Shown in pieces: positions 13,101 to 26,259 of a stretch of 64,000 nucleotides of DNA (its first letter is position 1; each line of letters begins with the position of its first letter). This stretch comes from Sisyra terminalis (taxonomy: Eukaryota; Arthropoda; Insecta; Neuroptera; Sisyridae), in the NCBI GenBank assembly GCA_958496175.1, contig OY292275.1, positions 31,535,001-31,599,000 of the forward strand, read 5' to 3'. A program made the position numbers and the translations under genes. Under the pieces are notes generated by a model that worked only from the letters and a program-made list of their open reading frames with translations, was not told where the DNA came from and did no database searches.

Positions 13101-13735
13101 TATAATGATAAATACACCTGTGTTATACCTACCTATAGATGTTCTTATATTATAAACTTGTTTCCAATTGCAAGTGTCAGATGAAGATTTTAATTTTATG
13201 TTCATGTTAATTCCGAAGATAATTCGAAAATAATTTATACTTTTAACGTAATCATTCATGCTTGGTTATCCAATTTGAGTTGATCAAAGATGTGTCCTCC
13301 ATGTTCGTAGTCGTACGTTAAACTACATTTCTAGCTGTTTGACTTCCTGTTAATTTACTCAAGAAATATTGATCTTATAAATTCGAAGCGATTTAAATCA
13401 AAGCGATTATAATTTTTGGTACATCATTAGTTTTGTATTGTGATTGGTTTGACTTAAAGCTCATAGTATGGCTCTATACGCGTTGGTAAGAAATTGAAAA
13501 AAAAATATATTGATTACCGTTTAATTATAGCCATTTATTTTGATAAGTGAGCAATAGGTATTACGTGTAGGTAAGTTAATTGCAGACATTATCGAGATAT
13601 ATAGCAGCAAATCAACCATAAAATAAAATAGAACTCGTAGAGCGTAGATTTGAAAGAGTGCAGCACATATTGCGTTCCAAACAGTGCAGTCCTTACAAGC
13701 AGCAGCGTACCTATACGTATATTATTTTATGATAT
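10160..13735. other. no gene seen
   Basis: Long AT-rich stretch. The only patch with more balanced composition is at about 12130-12229. Its minus strand reads RIEPNRDDAKYTDAVPGLPF in a 61-codon frame that I cannot assign. The 74-codon minus-strand frame at 11292-11516 has no recognisable motif. Confidence 0.35.
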
Positions 13736-13740
13736 GTAAG

Positions 13741-13826
13741 ATTCTTCGAGTTCTGAGGCCATAAAGCTGGCGGCGAGGTCGGCGACTTTGTCAGGCCTCT
13801 GGGCATCCAATATACACCCACTGCGG
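13741..13826 (-). other. GC-rich coding-like island
   Basis: The island stands out from the AT-rich surroundings. The minus strand reads SGCILDAQRPDKVADLAASF then MASELEESYIS and a stop. Residue use (D, E, K, A) is more protein-like than in chance frames of this DNA, and CCGCAG at its upstream edge could serve as a weak splice acceptor. No family is recognised. It could be a terminal exon, a conserved non-coding element or a repeat fragment. Confidence 0.25.
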
Positions 13827-14035
13827 TCACTTTACAAACAGAGAACATTATACAAACGGCTAATATGAACTGTTGTTGTTATCTTTGTCAACTGATTGGT
13901 CAAGATTTGTAAATTACTTGGCACAATACTGATAGGATTATATGAAAGAAGAAGAAATAATTATATGTGGAATAATATCATATATGTGTCTCTTACTTTA
14001 TTGTCAAGTTGCAATTGCTTTGATCAATGTGTGAT

Positions 14036-14131
14036 GACGACCGTGATCAGATTCATTCCCACGCCTGCCTGCTCATACATACAGGTGCGGGCTTCCCGTG
14101 CTGGACCAATGACACTATCAATTGATCATCC
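14036..14131 (-). other. second GC-rich coding-like island
   Basis: The minus strand reads GPAREARTCMYEQ then AGVGMNLITVVITH and a stop. The plus strand is also open (TTVIRFIPTPACSYIQVRAS). The AGVGMNLI segment resembles the last membrane helix of SLC13-type transporters, but only about fifteen residues can be compared, so I give no name. It is about 200 bases upstream, on the same strand, of the island at 13741. Confidence 0.2.
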
Positions 14132-14586
14132 ATTCTTGCATCGTCTACCTCAAACATGTTTGTTTTATTTTTTTCTTCTTCTTCCTTTGCGTCTTCTTTA
14201 CTTCTCTCCTTTTCTTTGTCGTCTTCTTCATACTAACTTAAATTAATAATAAAGATTATGAAATATCACTCTAATGTTAGAAATCAACTTCACTATGCTG
14301 ATTACTGATACTTAGCGAATACAATCCGTTACTTTTACTCTTCTTATCAATAAGATAAGTTTTGAAATTATACTCCCATACCAAACATCGCTAATATCAT
14401 CATCCCTCTAAATGCATGTTAACACGCATAAATGCCTTTATCGTGTATCATTCTCACTAATAAAATGCAATTTATAGATTCTTTGGTTTCATTCTAGATT
14501 AAATATATCGAAGGTGCCAAAAATTGAATACATACTTATCATAGCTATACTTTTAATTTTATTAAGTACTTGATATTTTCCATTGA

Positions 14587-14625
14587 TTCTAGCTGATGCC
14601 CGCGACTTCATATGCATAACGTACA
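14587..14625 (+). repeat. short head fragment of a dispersed insect repeat
   Basis: The fragment CTAGCTGATGCCCGCGACTT matches the head of the longer copy at 16991 and the reversed copy at 36520-36562. Homology is lost after about 40 bases. Confidence 0.5.
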
Positions 14626-14659
14626 TGTTAATTAAATATATTTTCTGTTTAGACTTATG

Positions 14660-16790
14660 TGTACCGTGTTAAACTGGATTTTTTTGATATTCTTCCTACG
14701 AAAAACGTATATATTTCAAAACCACGATTTTAACGCTTTTATGTGTATAAATTTTATACTTTTTATCCCCAATGGCTATGATTTATACTACGTATATTTT
14801 AACACGCACGAATTAATCAACTATGCATATCTGAAAAATACCAACAAGATCAATAAAGCCGATATTTAGCTGAAATATGACTAAAAAAAGACAAAATTTT
14901 TAAAAATACCCTTATTTTAGAGGAAGATATTATCTTGAAATTGATATGTTTATATTGAAATTGAATTCAAATTTTAAAAGTACAGTCTAAATTTTTGTAT
15001 ATTAGTGGAATTCCAGTTACTGTAATAATTCTTGAATAAATGTTTGTCTCAAAACCATTACCCCAGTGGACACTGCTCTGAATTTGAAATTCAAACAATT
15101 TTATAATAAGTAGATAAGCACAAACATACACATATTTATGAAAAATCGTAATCACAAATCGTATAAAGTCTTAAACTATTAGTAAACCATATTTATGAAT
15201 ATCTGAATTACACCTATACAATGAAATCACAATGGTGTACCTTGAATTCATTACAAACGACTGATATGTATTTATTACTATACACGGATATATCTTATTA
15301 TTTATCATTTATTTTTAAAGTAGCATCCCTATTTTTTCCTTACTCAAAACGATGTCCATATCAGTAATAAATATAATCTATATACATAATTCGGATTTGG
15401 ATGGTTATAATTTGCTTGGGAATTGATATTTTCCAGAGTATATATTTTAATTTGCTCTAGTTCAAAGACTCCAGAAGCAAAAATCATGAGAATGTTCAAA
15501 AATGCAATTTGAATATTACATTTAGTTGCTAAATTAGTATCAATGTTTGAATATCAATTATTAACTCATATAATTCGTGCAGTAAACTTATAGGTACTCC
15601 ATGTAAACTTCTAATTTTGGAAATTTCAAAAACTTTATTACAAAAAAAAAATAGAACTAATGAAAACAGGAACTAAAATAGGTCAAAAATAAAATAAACT
15701 TTTTCAATCTATATCACTAAGCTTCCAAAGCTTTTAACTTAATGTAAATAAATTATTTTGAGTTGACGCTAAACTAGCCAACTTACGAATTAGGTATTTA
15801 ACGTACAAAATGATGGCAATTCAAGATCAGTTTACATTAGTTTGGAATTTACTAAGATTAAAAAGGATTTTTATTTTTTTTGTTACAAAAATGTTTGTAA
15901 ATTTTTTTTTTAATTTTTAAAGACTAGATTAACAAATTACTAACTATGGTATGTTACTTATTTTTTTTACTACTCTTAAAGTACTGGCTTACTCTACTAT
16001 TATCCATTATTTAATATGCCTGCTTGGCTTAGTATAATATAGGCTCGATATCTGGGTTTTGTACTTTTATTTATATTACAATTACTCTATATTTATAATT
16101 TGTATTTTCATAAATATCTGTTTATATTTATATCTTTTTTCCAAAAACTCACCAGTTCTTTAAATAAATTCATGAAGCTTAGACCAACCTTTAATAAAGT
16201 GCCCTGAAACGAAGTTTTATATATATGAATATCCATCAACTCAGTGAACCTTATTTCTGAATTTCGGGCAATATTTGAGTAATCCGATTTTTTTCAAAAA
16301 ATTAGCTTTAAAAACAAATTAAAATTCATGTACCCATATTTTTTTCAAAACATTTCCTTAACGGCCATTCGGAATAGCAGTTTATGTTAATCACTTATGC
16401 CCAAAACTTACGCTCTATGCTTTTAGTTGGGATGTTTTATTCTATGCCCTTTAAACACTATTATTTTTTGACATCTTGTAATTTCTCACTCGACTTTTTT
16501 CGGCCACTATTTCTTATTTGTTTCAAAGGAGTGTTATCATTTCTGTGTTCCCGTCTCATTAAAGGAGCGGTTTTCCATAATACCTTGTACGCTTTGTTGA
16601 AGAACGCTTTTCATAAAAGCTCGTTTATTTGGTTGTCGATTAGTGGGCAGTTACGAAATTATAATTTCAGGGTCAAAAATATGAATATTTTTTTTCTTTT
16701 ACTTGAGATATAGACATCTGTACAGATCTATGGTTATAATAGATGCGCTTCACTACCGCATTCATTTTTTGTGGAGAATGATGGTGGATT
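14660..16790. other. no gene seen
   Basis: AT-rich sequence. Frames at 14657-14869 and 16384-16713 are rich in F, L, I and Y as expected from T-rich DNA and have no family motif. Confidence 0.4.
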
Positions 16791-16797
16791 TTCATTC

Positions 16798-16841
16798 TGT
16801 CGCTAGACACTGGTTTCTAGCGACAAATGTGGTCACGTGAC
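16798..16841. repeat. perfect hairpin followed by a 10-bp CACGTG palindrome
   Basis: TGTCGCTAGA at 16798-16807 pairs perfectly with TCTAGCGACA at 16816-16825 around an eight-base loop. Six bases later comes GTCACGTGAC (16832-16841), a perfect palindrome that contains an E-box. GAGCGACAAATG recurs about 30 bases downstream. The function is unknown; a decayed transposon end is possible. Confidence 0.6.
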
Positions 16842-16990
16842 TAGAATGTAACATGTACGCAAAAATTTGAGCGACAAATGAAGTTCCCTATCGAATGTCG
16901 ATGTATCGATCACTTTATTGTTTAGGTATGAGCATATCATTACACGTAATAAGTTTTAATACTTGTTAGTAAACATTTAGCTTATGAGTA

Positions 16991-18445
16991 ACTAGCTGAT
17001 CCCCGCAACTTCGTCTGCGTAACGTAGGTGTAGATTAGGTTTTCTTTTCAAATTTGCTATTTGTAGTGGTATATGAAAATTTTTATTTTTCTTATTTCAT
17101 TTACGAAAAATATAATCATACTAAAAACACTTCACACTCTTGAAAAATACACTTTTAATAAACTGTTACTTAGAATAAAATAGTTGTATATAATGATCAA
17201 TTAATTTTCAAAACATATTTATAAATATCTAAAAAGAGTATCGTCTATTCCGTATACCTATAGTAGGTATACCTATCGTGAACCAAATAATCCGTAAATC
17301 AATCAGCATCTATATATAAATAAAAAATATCGTCAAGTTCAATAAAGTTGGTCTAAATTATAAGTAAAAAAGTCAAAAGTTATCAAAATACTCGCGTCAA
17401 AATAACAGAAGTTAAGGGTCAAGATTTTTGAATATTAATAGAAATCCCATCTCACTGTTTTGATTCCCGAATGAACCTTTTTCCAAATTACATTGCTTAC
17501 ATTCCAAATCCATTACACATTGCATACTATTGCAACTATTGCATTAGTTGTTTATTATGTATAAAAACGTTTATATTTCAAAAAGGTAATTTTTTGTCCA
17601 TTAAATTAAATTACTGTGCTTTTTATTAGTTCAACTAAAAAGATTAATGCGGATCATTCTCTAACTTTTAAAGACCTTTCCAATGATATACAACCCACCT
17701 GTCTAAAGTAAAATATTTTTTTTCATCCCTCAGTTTTTACGTAAGAGATACATTCCCTTATTATTTTTAAGGAATGATAAGTAGTTTAACGTGTGTGGGT
17801 AATTGTCTTGTATCTTGATATCAAGTTTCATTAAATTCGGATGTTCCGTTCTTTACTATAGTGCCGTCTAACCTAGTGGTGACCATGCGACATTTTTCAA
17901 ATAACTTACATTTTTAAACTTGTGATATCTTTCGAATGGAATGTTAAAATTGAATAACTCAAAAAGTTATATTATGGTATTGAAGCAAACTTAAATATAA
18001 AGTCATTTATTTTGATAAGGATTAATCCCAAAGTATAAATAAAAGAGCTTTTATAGCGGTGACATTTATATATAATTTTTAAAATGAAAAAACATTTATT
18101 GAGACATAACTATAATAGTTAGACATATGCTGTCGCTTTATTTTTTGTAGATAATGATATGTTCTGCAAAATCGTAGCCCATTATTTCGTTCTATAACAA
18201 ATAGTTTTCGCAGCGCACGCGATAAAACAATGTTTTTTGGTAATTTTTTCAGACCTTGGGTTACATTATTGGAGTTTTAGTATAAATCCCTAACTTTTTT
18301 GAAAATTTAATATAGCCTATGTTCACCGGAAATAGTGTAGCTTCCCAACAGTGAAAAAAAAATTAAAATCGGTCAAGTAGTTTCGAAGCCTATTCAAAGC
18401 AAATAAACAATCAAATCTTTCCTCTTTATAATAATAGATAGATAA
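16991..18445 (+). repeat. long copy of a dispersed repeat with a LINE-like 3' tail
   Basis: The head reads CTAGCTGATCCCCGCAACTT followed by CGTCTGCGTAACG. The tail holds ATAGCCTATGTTCACCGG, AATCGGTCAAGTAGTTTCGA, then CAAATAAACAATC and TTTCCTCTTTATAATAATAG. Head and tail of this kind are common in many insect genomes around decayed repeats. No reading frame survives in the interior, so I cannot tell whether this is one full-length non-autonomous element or two truncated ends with unrelated sequence between. The class is unresolved. Confidence 0.6.
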
Positions 18446-21400
18446 ATGTACCAACTATGTACTCCTCTTGGAAATAAATAAGTAGAGAAAATCAAATTTG
18501 GTGAATATAACATGTTTGGTAGAATCCAACAAAATAGTTAAACAAAATTTAGCTTTATTTTTTAGCTATTTTTTCACATGACGGAGATGTTATAATTTAG
18601 CCATGAACGACATTTATTGCTAGTAACCAGCAACTAGATAGCATGAAAATGAACCTTAAGTTTATTATTTGTAAAACCAAAAAATAGTATTGAGTGACGT
18701 ACAACATCCTTCTCGCTCTAAATACTGATCAAGAAGAATTATACTTTTTACCGTTCGTTTAAAAATAAGATTTCCTCCTGTAGAAGTTGTTCCAAATGTG
18801 CAGAAATGCATACTTAGAAATTAATATTTGAAAATAGAGAATAAATACCTCTTTAAGTATAATCTGTCTCTATCCTTTTCATGGTACTCGGTGAAGTTGT
18901 AGTATTCGTTTTTTTATTTGTTTCGGTCCGAAAAAACGAATTATTATTTTATACGTAAACATTATTGAAAATAAAGTGTTTGATATGATTACTGAAATAT
19001 ACACGTTATGATGCTTTTAATTAAATCAATTAGGCAAATATCAGCAATTTGCTATATAATAGCGGGGCAAAATAGAAAGAATCAATTTATTTTTCGATTG
19101 AAACGATAATTTTGTAATTTATATTAAAAAATAATGCCTAGAGATTTGATGGCAAAAATATGTTATGATAATCTTATCTTAAATTTCCGCAAATAAAAGT
19201 AAATTATATGTTTAGCTTTGAGATTTGAAAATCAGCAGTCAAAGTCGAAAATAAATTGGTAAGAAGTTAATGATTGCACAAGGTAAGCCCATTATTAGTT
19301 AGTAGTTTCCATTTGGGAGTTGATTTGTCTGAAAGAGGTATCGCGTGTAGCCCATCTAATAGGTTTCACATTTCACGTTTCTTTTTTTCTATTAGCTATC
19401 GATAATTTTTAATTAATTTGTGGCTTATGGCAGCAAGTTGACGCCAAATCTGAGCTCGATGAATAACTCACATTGAACAAACTCGCATTGTTATAAATCC
19501 AAAAGAAGTGATTTGTAAGATACTGAATATAATATCCCTGTATTTGTTATGTTATGAATGATTAAATAACTTAGCCATGTATTTATTTTTTCAGTGATGA
19601 ATCATATAAGATAGTTACAATACAAATACCTAATTCGATAGTAAATTTCAATGAATAGAATAACTCTTAGATTAATAGCTCTATGTAAAGGTTAATCTTA
19701 TTCTCAATGAAGTTAATGATTTCAGTACGGATACTAATAGACTTTTTTTATTAATTTGATTGTATTGTCCACAAGATATGTAGGAATAAAATATACCAAC
19801 GTTTTAAATCATACTTTGAATCAATGAACTTCACATTTTAAACTTTCCAATTCAAAATAAATTTTTGCTCTTGCAATAACTACCATAGTAGGCACTTTCA
19901 TCATATTAATAAATTATGTATAAAATCAGATTGTATAATATATTGACTATATTTCCACTAAAAAAGAAGTCAAAAAGGTTTTTTAAGTCCTTTTTTTCTG
20001 ATAATAATCCTGGACACCTTATAATTTCGTCATATCTATATATCACGCCCATTTTACGTGAAAACTGTTAGCATTATTTAATTAAAATTAATACCGTACA
20101 AATATGCACTAGTGTAAAGAAACTAGGAAAAAGAGTTAGATGCAGTCTACCTACTATAACCCAATATAACTGGGGGGAGGGGGAAAATATTCAATGCTCA
20201 TAAATGTAAAGTTTCTTTAAATATTTCTTGAAAAATAATTACGAAGTATTAAAATGTTTTTTTTTATTTTTATCAATTGGTCACAAAATAAATGCCCAAA
20301 TGCCCCTTAATTTGTAAAATTCTCGTACCTCCTCATCGAACTTTTAAACTATGCTGTGAAAAATTTGGACAAAAAAATAGAGTGGTAAGACTTATTAGTT
20401 TGAAAAAAATGTTTAATTTATGATAATTTTTTTTAGTATCATTTGTTTTATTTGTTTAACATCATAAAAATTTTGATTTTTGTAACAGCTTTAGAAAGCT
20501 CTGTTTAATCCATTTTCAATTATGTATCTCAAATTAAACTTATTTACAGTACTTTGATGTAACAACAAAATAAAACCTAAAAATTAAATTTTTGTAGAAA
20601 TGAAATTTCTATACTTCATATATCCTAACAACTTTAATCTCTTTCCAACTCACTTTTTCACTTCAACGATCTAGGTCGGAGTGCGGTCGTTTCAAAACTT
20701 CAATATAATTTCTAATGAAATTAATGAATGACAATTTTAAAACAAAAGAGAGAAGGAGAAGAAGGAATAATTTTTATTTATATTCGTCGATACCCTGTCG
20801 ATACCCTTGGAAAGTATTTATATTTTCTTACAAACGGCATAAACAATAATTGACAATAGTGATCCAGCACTATAAGGTACTGTGTTGAACATTTTATGTT
20901 ATGCGCATGAGCAACTTTGGTACACAATGATAAAATCCCCTAATTTTGATGTGAAATGTGGAGGGGAGTTCACTCAACTACACTTACCATTGTTGTGAAT
21001 GTATTTGACATTCTATTCAAATACGCGTGTTTCTTGACTCAAGAAATATAAAATTATTGACTCAAGCTGTTTGGGATTGAATAAAGCAGAATAGATTTCA
21101 CTAAAGGTAAATTAGTCAAACTCCTAAGAAGTTCGACCTGAAAATCAAATTTTTTACAGTGTATGTACTGATAAAATAGGCTAGTCAAAAACAATAAAAT
21201 AAAGTAAAATAAAATATATATGAATTAAGGTTGCTAATTGTTTAAAAAGAATTAATAGTCCAAAAAATGTTTAATCATTATAATTGATAAAATTTTAAGA
21301 TATTTAATTTTTCCTGCTGAATTGCTAGTTTCAAATATGGTTTTACCGACACTAAGTTCTTTAGTTTGATTAATTTTATTAGTACAACCAACGAGCTTTA

Positions 21401-22205
21401 TTAAGGATCCCCCTACAATCACTAATTATTTTTCATTATTATGGTTTTTAAAACTTTAAAGTACTAACAAAACGTTCAATAAATTCATTCTTCTTCAGAA
21501 AAGCACAAATAAGAGTATTATTCTAAGATGCTACTATACAATATTAATAATATGTTGTTCTATTTGGCGCAAACACATTCATATTCCGGGCATTGAACAC
21601 GCAAACAGACTATATATAGTTGGCAATGGGAAAAGCATGACATTTCTAAATGTACCTATGTACCTGTAATGATTGCTTTTACACTTTGTTAATAGTAGCA
21701 GCAAAACTAAAGTCGATAAAAAATTGAAGTCTCTTAAATTGAAATAGTAGGTCAGTAGAGGCTGTTAGGAATCGAGATATGATAAAACTTTCCTGTTTTC
21801 CTGCACCTGTTAAAATAGTGGCACTAAGTCGCATCTATTTTTCGCGTAAACACAATTGGTATATTCAGATTCTATTATAGTTTTTGTCATGTAGACCAAT
21901 ATTTTTGTTCTTCTAAATCAATATTGTTTTTTTTTTATGAAAGGTGTGTATTTGGTATTCTTTTCTGTACCCCTGTCAATGTGAAAGTGTAACAAGCATC
22001 TCGTACAATAAATAGTCACCTCGTACGTATATATCTATTATTATTATTACATGAAATTAAATATTGAGAGAAACTTATTGCTTAAACAGGAAAGCTGTAG
22101 TTGAAAACATAAACAAAAAATAATTAAATACATGATAAAGGGACTATTAATTGATCACTAGACTTTATTTCTCATTTCAAAAGATTAATTAATGTAATTG
22201 AATAT
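18446..22205. other. no gene seen
   Basis: AT-rich sequence without convincing frames, RNA genes or paired repeats. A G-rich run lies near 20171-20184. Confidence 0.4.
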
Positions 22206-22232
22206 AACTGTGCCCGCGGATTCGTACGTCTG
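22206..22232 (+). repeat. possible degenerate head of the 16991 repeat family
   Basis: AACTGTGCCCGCGGATTCGT resembles the GCCCGCGACTTCGT head seen at 14587 and 16991, with one deletion and two substitutions. The match is short. Confidence 0.3.
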
Positions 22233-22234
22233 AA

Positions 22235-24800
22235 ATTTTTACATCAACGTAAAAGACATAATTGGGAAAACGATACTCAGTTGTTTTTTTTTTTTAATTT
22301 TACATCCCTTTAATTATTTCAACTGAAAAAACTTTTGAAATTGACTCAGAGAAAATTAAAAATTATGGATACCAGTGAAAGCATTTTTACAACAAAAAGA
22401 AAATCGGTTGCCCATTATTAACATAAAGTAGATTTCTGTAACTGCTAGATATTCTCAAAGATTCAAGGAAATATCATACTCAGTTGGTGCAAAAAATAAC
22501 TTAATTTTTAAAAATTTGTAATTTTCATTTTTGATTAATTTTGGCTAAAAGGATTTAAATAATATTAAATTAAAAAAAATGATTATAAAATAAATAACAT
22601 TTTTACTGATTGTTACCATTTTTATAATATAAAGCATTATTTGTACTTACCTACACGAAAAAATATCCTCAATGATCAATATAATTCGGAACGTTTAGTT
22701 TTAAAAATGGTACTTTGAGAAGTAAATAGCGATAAAGAGTTTGTCAACCCAGGAAATTTAACTTATCGTTTCAATAGCTATTAAAATAGAAGTTCTATCA
22801 ATGATCAAAACATAAGATTGTTTGATATCAAAATAAGGACATCAATAATCAATCCATGCCATGTGTACTGAAAAGACGGTGATGTCCGCCGGTGAAATAC
22901 CTCCCAAGACTTCAAATCGAAACGTATGATAATGTGTGCTTATCGACGAGTCAATAACGAACTAATCCATGCATAGTAGTTGGAATTAACTGGTTTTACT
23001 ATTATCATATATATATTTAAACATTTATAACAATATTTTAAATCTATTTTCTATGTAAACGAATTTTCTGTTACTTAAAAAATAATAAACGTCTCTTAAC
23101 AAAAGAAGGCAAAGTAATAGTTTTATTAATGAAATAATATTAAAATAAACTTTTCCTTGTTCCAAATATATAAACAAAAATTTTCATGATAATTACATAG
23201 CATAAAGCGCAAAGGAGAAAGCTTTCGAATTTATGAAATGACAATCTATTTTTCCATAATATTTATGCTACGAAATATTCCTTATGAATGCTGGATATAA
23301 CATTTCAATTATAACTTTTCATGCGTATGGTTATTCATCTATCTTTTTGAAATACATTTTCTATTTATTTTTATTTTACTAAATAAATAATTGTCCTTTT
23401 GTGCTTATATTGTTTATTCTGTTTCGGTTTACATTAATATCCTTTTATTTCCAATATTAATTTGTGAGGTTATACTTTTTTCAACATGTTATAAAAAAAC
23501 AGATTTAAATTTTTAGCATGACATGAAAATTTATGTTGATAGTTTATCAACATATCACTTTGAAATTATAAACTGTACTATTTTTGATTAAAGTGAATTT
23601 TAAAAGTATCTTAAAAGTTTTAATTAAAGTAGATCCGTCAAATATTCCTAATCAATCTCGTTCACCTACTAAGTATCAAAAAGTTCTCTAGAATTGTCAA
23701 TAGAGAAAACTTAATTCTGCAATACGATAATGCAAGACTCCTCTGCATAAGAAAATCACCGGAAAAAATAGAAACAAGGGGAGGGGGGATATTGCCTTAT
23801 CCACCATAATCGCATCCAAAGTTGCTCCATGGGATTTCTATTTATTTCAATCGGTACAACATTTTCTAAGTGGTAAAATGTTGAAAACTTAAATGATGTT
23901 CAAAATTGAATTTTCAGATATTTTGATTAGTAATAATTTAGTTTTTACTAATGTATAATAGTATTGAAAATTTTTATAATAGATGACAAAAGGTAGATGA
24001 AGTTGAAGGTGATTATATCATTGATTATAATTTCAAAATTTTATATTATAATTTTATATTAAAAACCGACCGTATTTCGACCCCTATTACATTATAAGTT
24101 ATATTTTCCTTAAGAGTAAACACTTCAAATTTACAACTAATCTAGCAGTTTATTTTTAATATCGAAAATGTTGTAACATAATTTTTAAAGAAAGAGTAAA
24201 TGTTCAATTCAACGCATGCGATCGGTAACATTTACACTTGTAAGGTTTTATATACAGTCTATATATATGCAATGTAAATTAAGTTATATTAAATTATACT
24301 GATGAAAAAACTCAAAATTTCCGTCGCTTAAGGGTATATTTTGCTTACTTTATTTAAATCAAATTTTATTACTATACAAGCGTAGAATTTGCATTAACAT
24401 TTTTTATTTATTTTTTGGTTAATTTTCTGAAATAAAAACACTAAGAGTCAAAGAAATGCTTTGATAACTTATTCTTGGTTAGTTTTATATGACTTATGCA
24501 ATTATATTTAAAAAAAAGTAAATCAATTTGTCCATCATAAAAATTTAATTAGTTAAGTGTGATGAAACATTTTTTTTTCTTAAATTAAAGATGTTTTAGG
24601 ATATATGTATTTAGAAAAATATTTACTCTACATTTTCAACTACAGTATTTAAATGAAAACCAAGTAAGTAACAAAAAATCACATCGGCATTATATCTTTG
24701 TACGGTATATATAAAATATTTTTAAATTTATAGACTATTAAACCGTGATTCATTGTACGTAATTCAAAGCAATATTGAAATATTAAATTGGACACGTTGC
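22235..24800. other. no gene seen
   Basis: AT-rich sequence. A small balanced patch at 22870-22940 has a 15-codon frame starting MSAGEIPPK, too short to call. Confidence 0.35.
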
Positions 24801-24923
24801 AGTGCAGCGTAGTTTAACAAGTAGTACTAACAGTAGTTGTGGGTGGTACACTGAAGAAATGAGTTAGTAGATTTAAGAGTAGTTGAAATACCTGAATGGG
24901 TGGTTGTAATTAGTGCTGAAGGC

Positions 24924-24976
24924 GAATTGCGGCGGCGGCGGTGGCGGCGATGGCAACGGCAACGGCAGCAGAAGTT
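24924..24976 (+). repeat. CGG/GCAACG trinucleotide-rich patch
   Basis: A run of CGG triplets passes into GCAACG repeats inside an otherwise AT-rich region. A GTG-started frame (24941-25162) gives an alanine-rich start MAAMATATAAEVIGG but then loses any protein-like character. The patch may belong to an unannotated 5' exon or promoter. Two other frames are partly open, so no coding call is made. Confidence 0.4.
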
Positions 24977-25164
24977 ATTGGGGGTTGGTCCAGTCACGAT
25001 GTCTGTATCGCCTTAAAGCATAAGTTGGTTATACATTACAGAATGCTACACGTACACACTTTACAACACGCTATGTCAATTCAAAGTTATCTTATTTTTA
25101 TTTTTCCCCATCTTCACCAGATTAAAAAAATGTTAAAAGTCTTTCGTTATATTCAGCAATAAAT

Positions 25165-26005
25165 AATTTACGTGAAATATTTTTATAATTATCTCGTGTA
25201 ATTATAAATTGATTTTCAGAATATGTAGATATATATACACATATAATTGACTAGACATATTTATGTTTGTGTATCGAAAGTTACAAATAAATAAAGAACC
25301 ACCATACATATACAAGTTTTTATGTTTTAACCCGTCAAAATATTTATAAAAAAAGTGTAAGATAATTACATTGCTTGTAATAATAAGATTTGTAAAAGAT
25401 AAATTAATTTGTAACGAGAAAATCCTACAGAATCACTAAGACATTCTAATAAAGACACTATTCAAATTGTCTTAATAAAACATTTACAACAGTAATAAAA
25501 AAACTTATAATTTATAATCCTAATTATTTTAATATTATGCCACAGAGAGTGACTTTCCTTATAATTATTTGTACATTATTATTACGTTTATTACATACTA
25601 TATACGATATTAAAGTCTGCGATAGATGTGTTGACTATATCTGGCTATAGTAAGCCTTTCACCCACACAAATCAAATATAATACATCATTGACCGTAGGT
25701 AATTAATTTATAGTTAAAAAAAGAATATTGATCAATATTTTTTTTAATTCCATTGAAATTATATAAATGACAAAGTTATTTTTGGCAAAAATAACATTGC
25801 AATTTTTAATTCTCGATAGAAAATGACAGACTTGAGAAGTGCGATATTAATATAATATATTTCCAATTACATTTTTGACTCCTTGCGATTGATAGGTTCA
25901 AAATTTTGGTTGCCTAATACCCTATAAACAAAATTGACTGAAGAATGTTGTAAATAGGAAATTAAAAAATAAAGCACAGTATGGACAAAAACATGAACTT
26001 TCGGT
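25165..26005. other. no gene seen
   Basis: AT-rich sequence without recognisable structure. Confidence 0.4.
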
Positions 26006-26009
26006 AAAT

Positions 26010-26252
26010 ATGACAGAAAATATCTGGAGAGCTTTGAAATGTGTCACTGGTGGAGAAATTCACAAAGAATTATTAAAAAGAGGCAACAAAAAAAGAATGG
26101 CTCTATTTATATGGTCACACAAGCTAAGAAGAAAGGTTGAAATACTGGACTGTGCCCATTCTAAGAAGAGAAATCCTATTTTAGATGCTACGATCGCTAT
26201 GAAGATTAGAATGATCCAAGGCACAAAGAAAGAAGCAGAATTGGAATCCTAG
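26010..26252 (+). CDS. short open frame of unknown origin (80 codons)
   Basis: An ATG-started frame encodes a basic protein (for example LLKRGNKKRMALFIW and HSKKRNPILDATIAMK). Its composition is less T-driven than most frames here, which hints at former coding, perhaps a transposon gene fragment. I recognise no motif. No TATA box, splice site or homologous copy in the window supports a host gene. Confidence 0.2.
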   Translation: MTENIWRALKCVTGGEIHKELLKRGNKKRMALFIWSHKLRRKVEILDCAHSKKRNPILDATIAMKIRMIQGTKKEAELES

Positions 26253-26259
26253 ACTTTTA

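Noticed and set aside
14036..14131. SLC13/Indy-type transporter exon
   Set aside because: Only about fifteen residues resemble the last helix and the next expected block is absent; kept only as an unnamed island.
16384..16713. 109-codon frame as a membrane protein
   Set aside because: Hydrophobic residues follow from T-rich DNA; there is no motif, homologous copy or splice signal.
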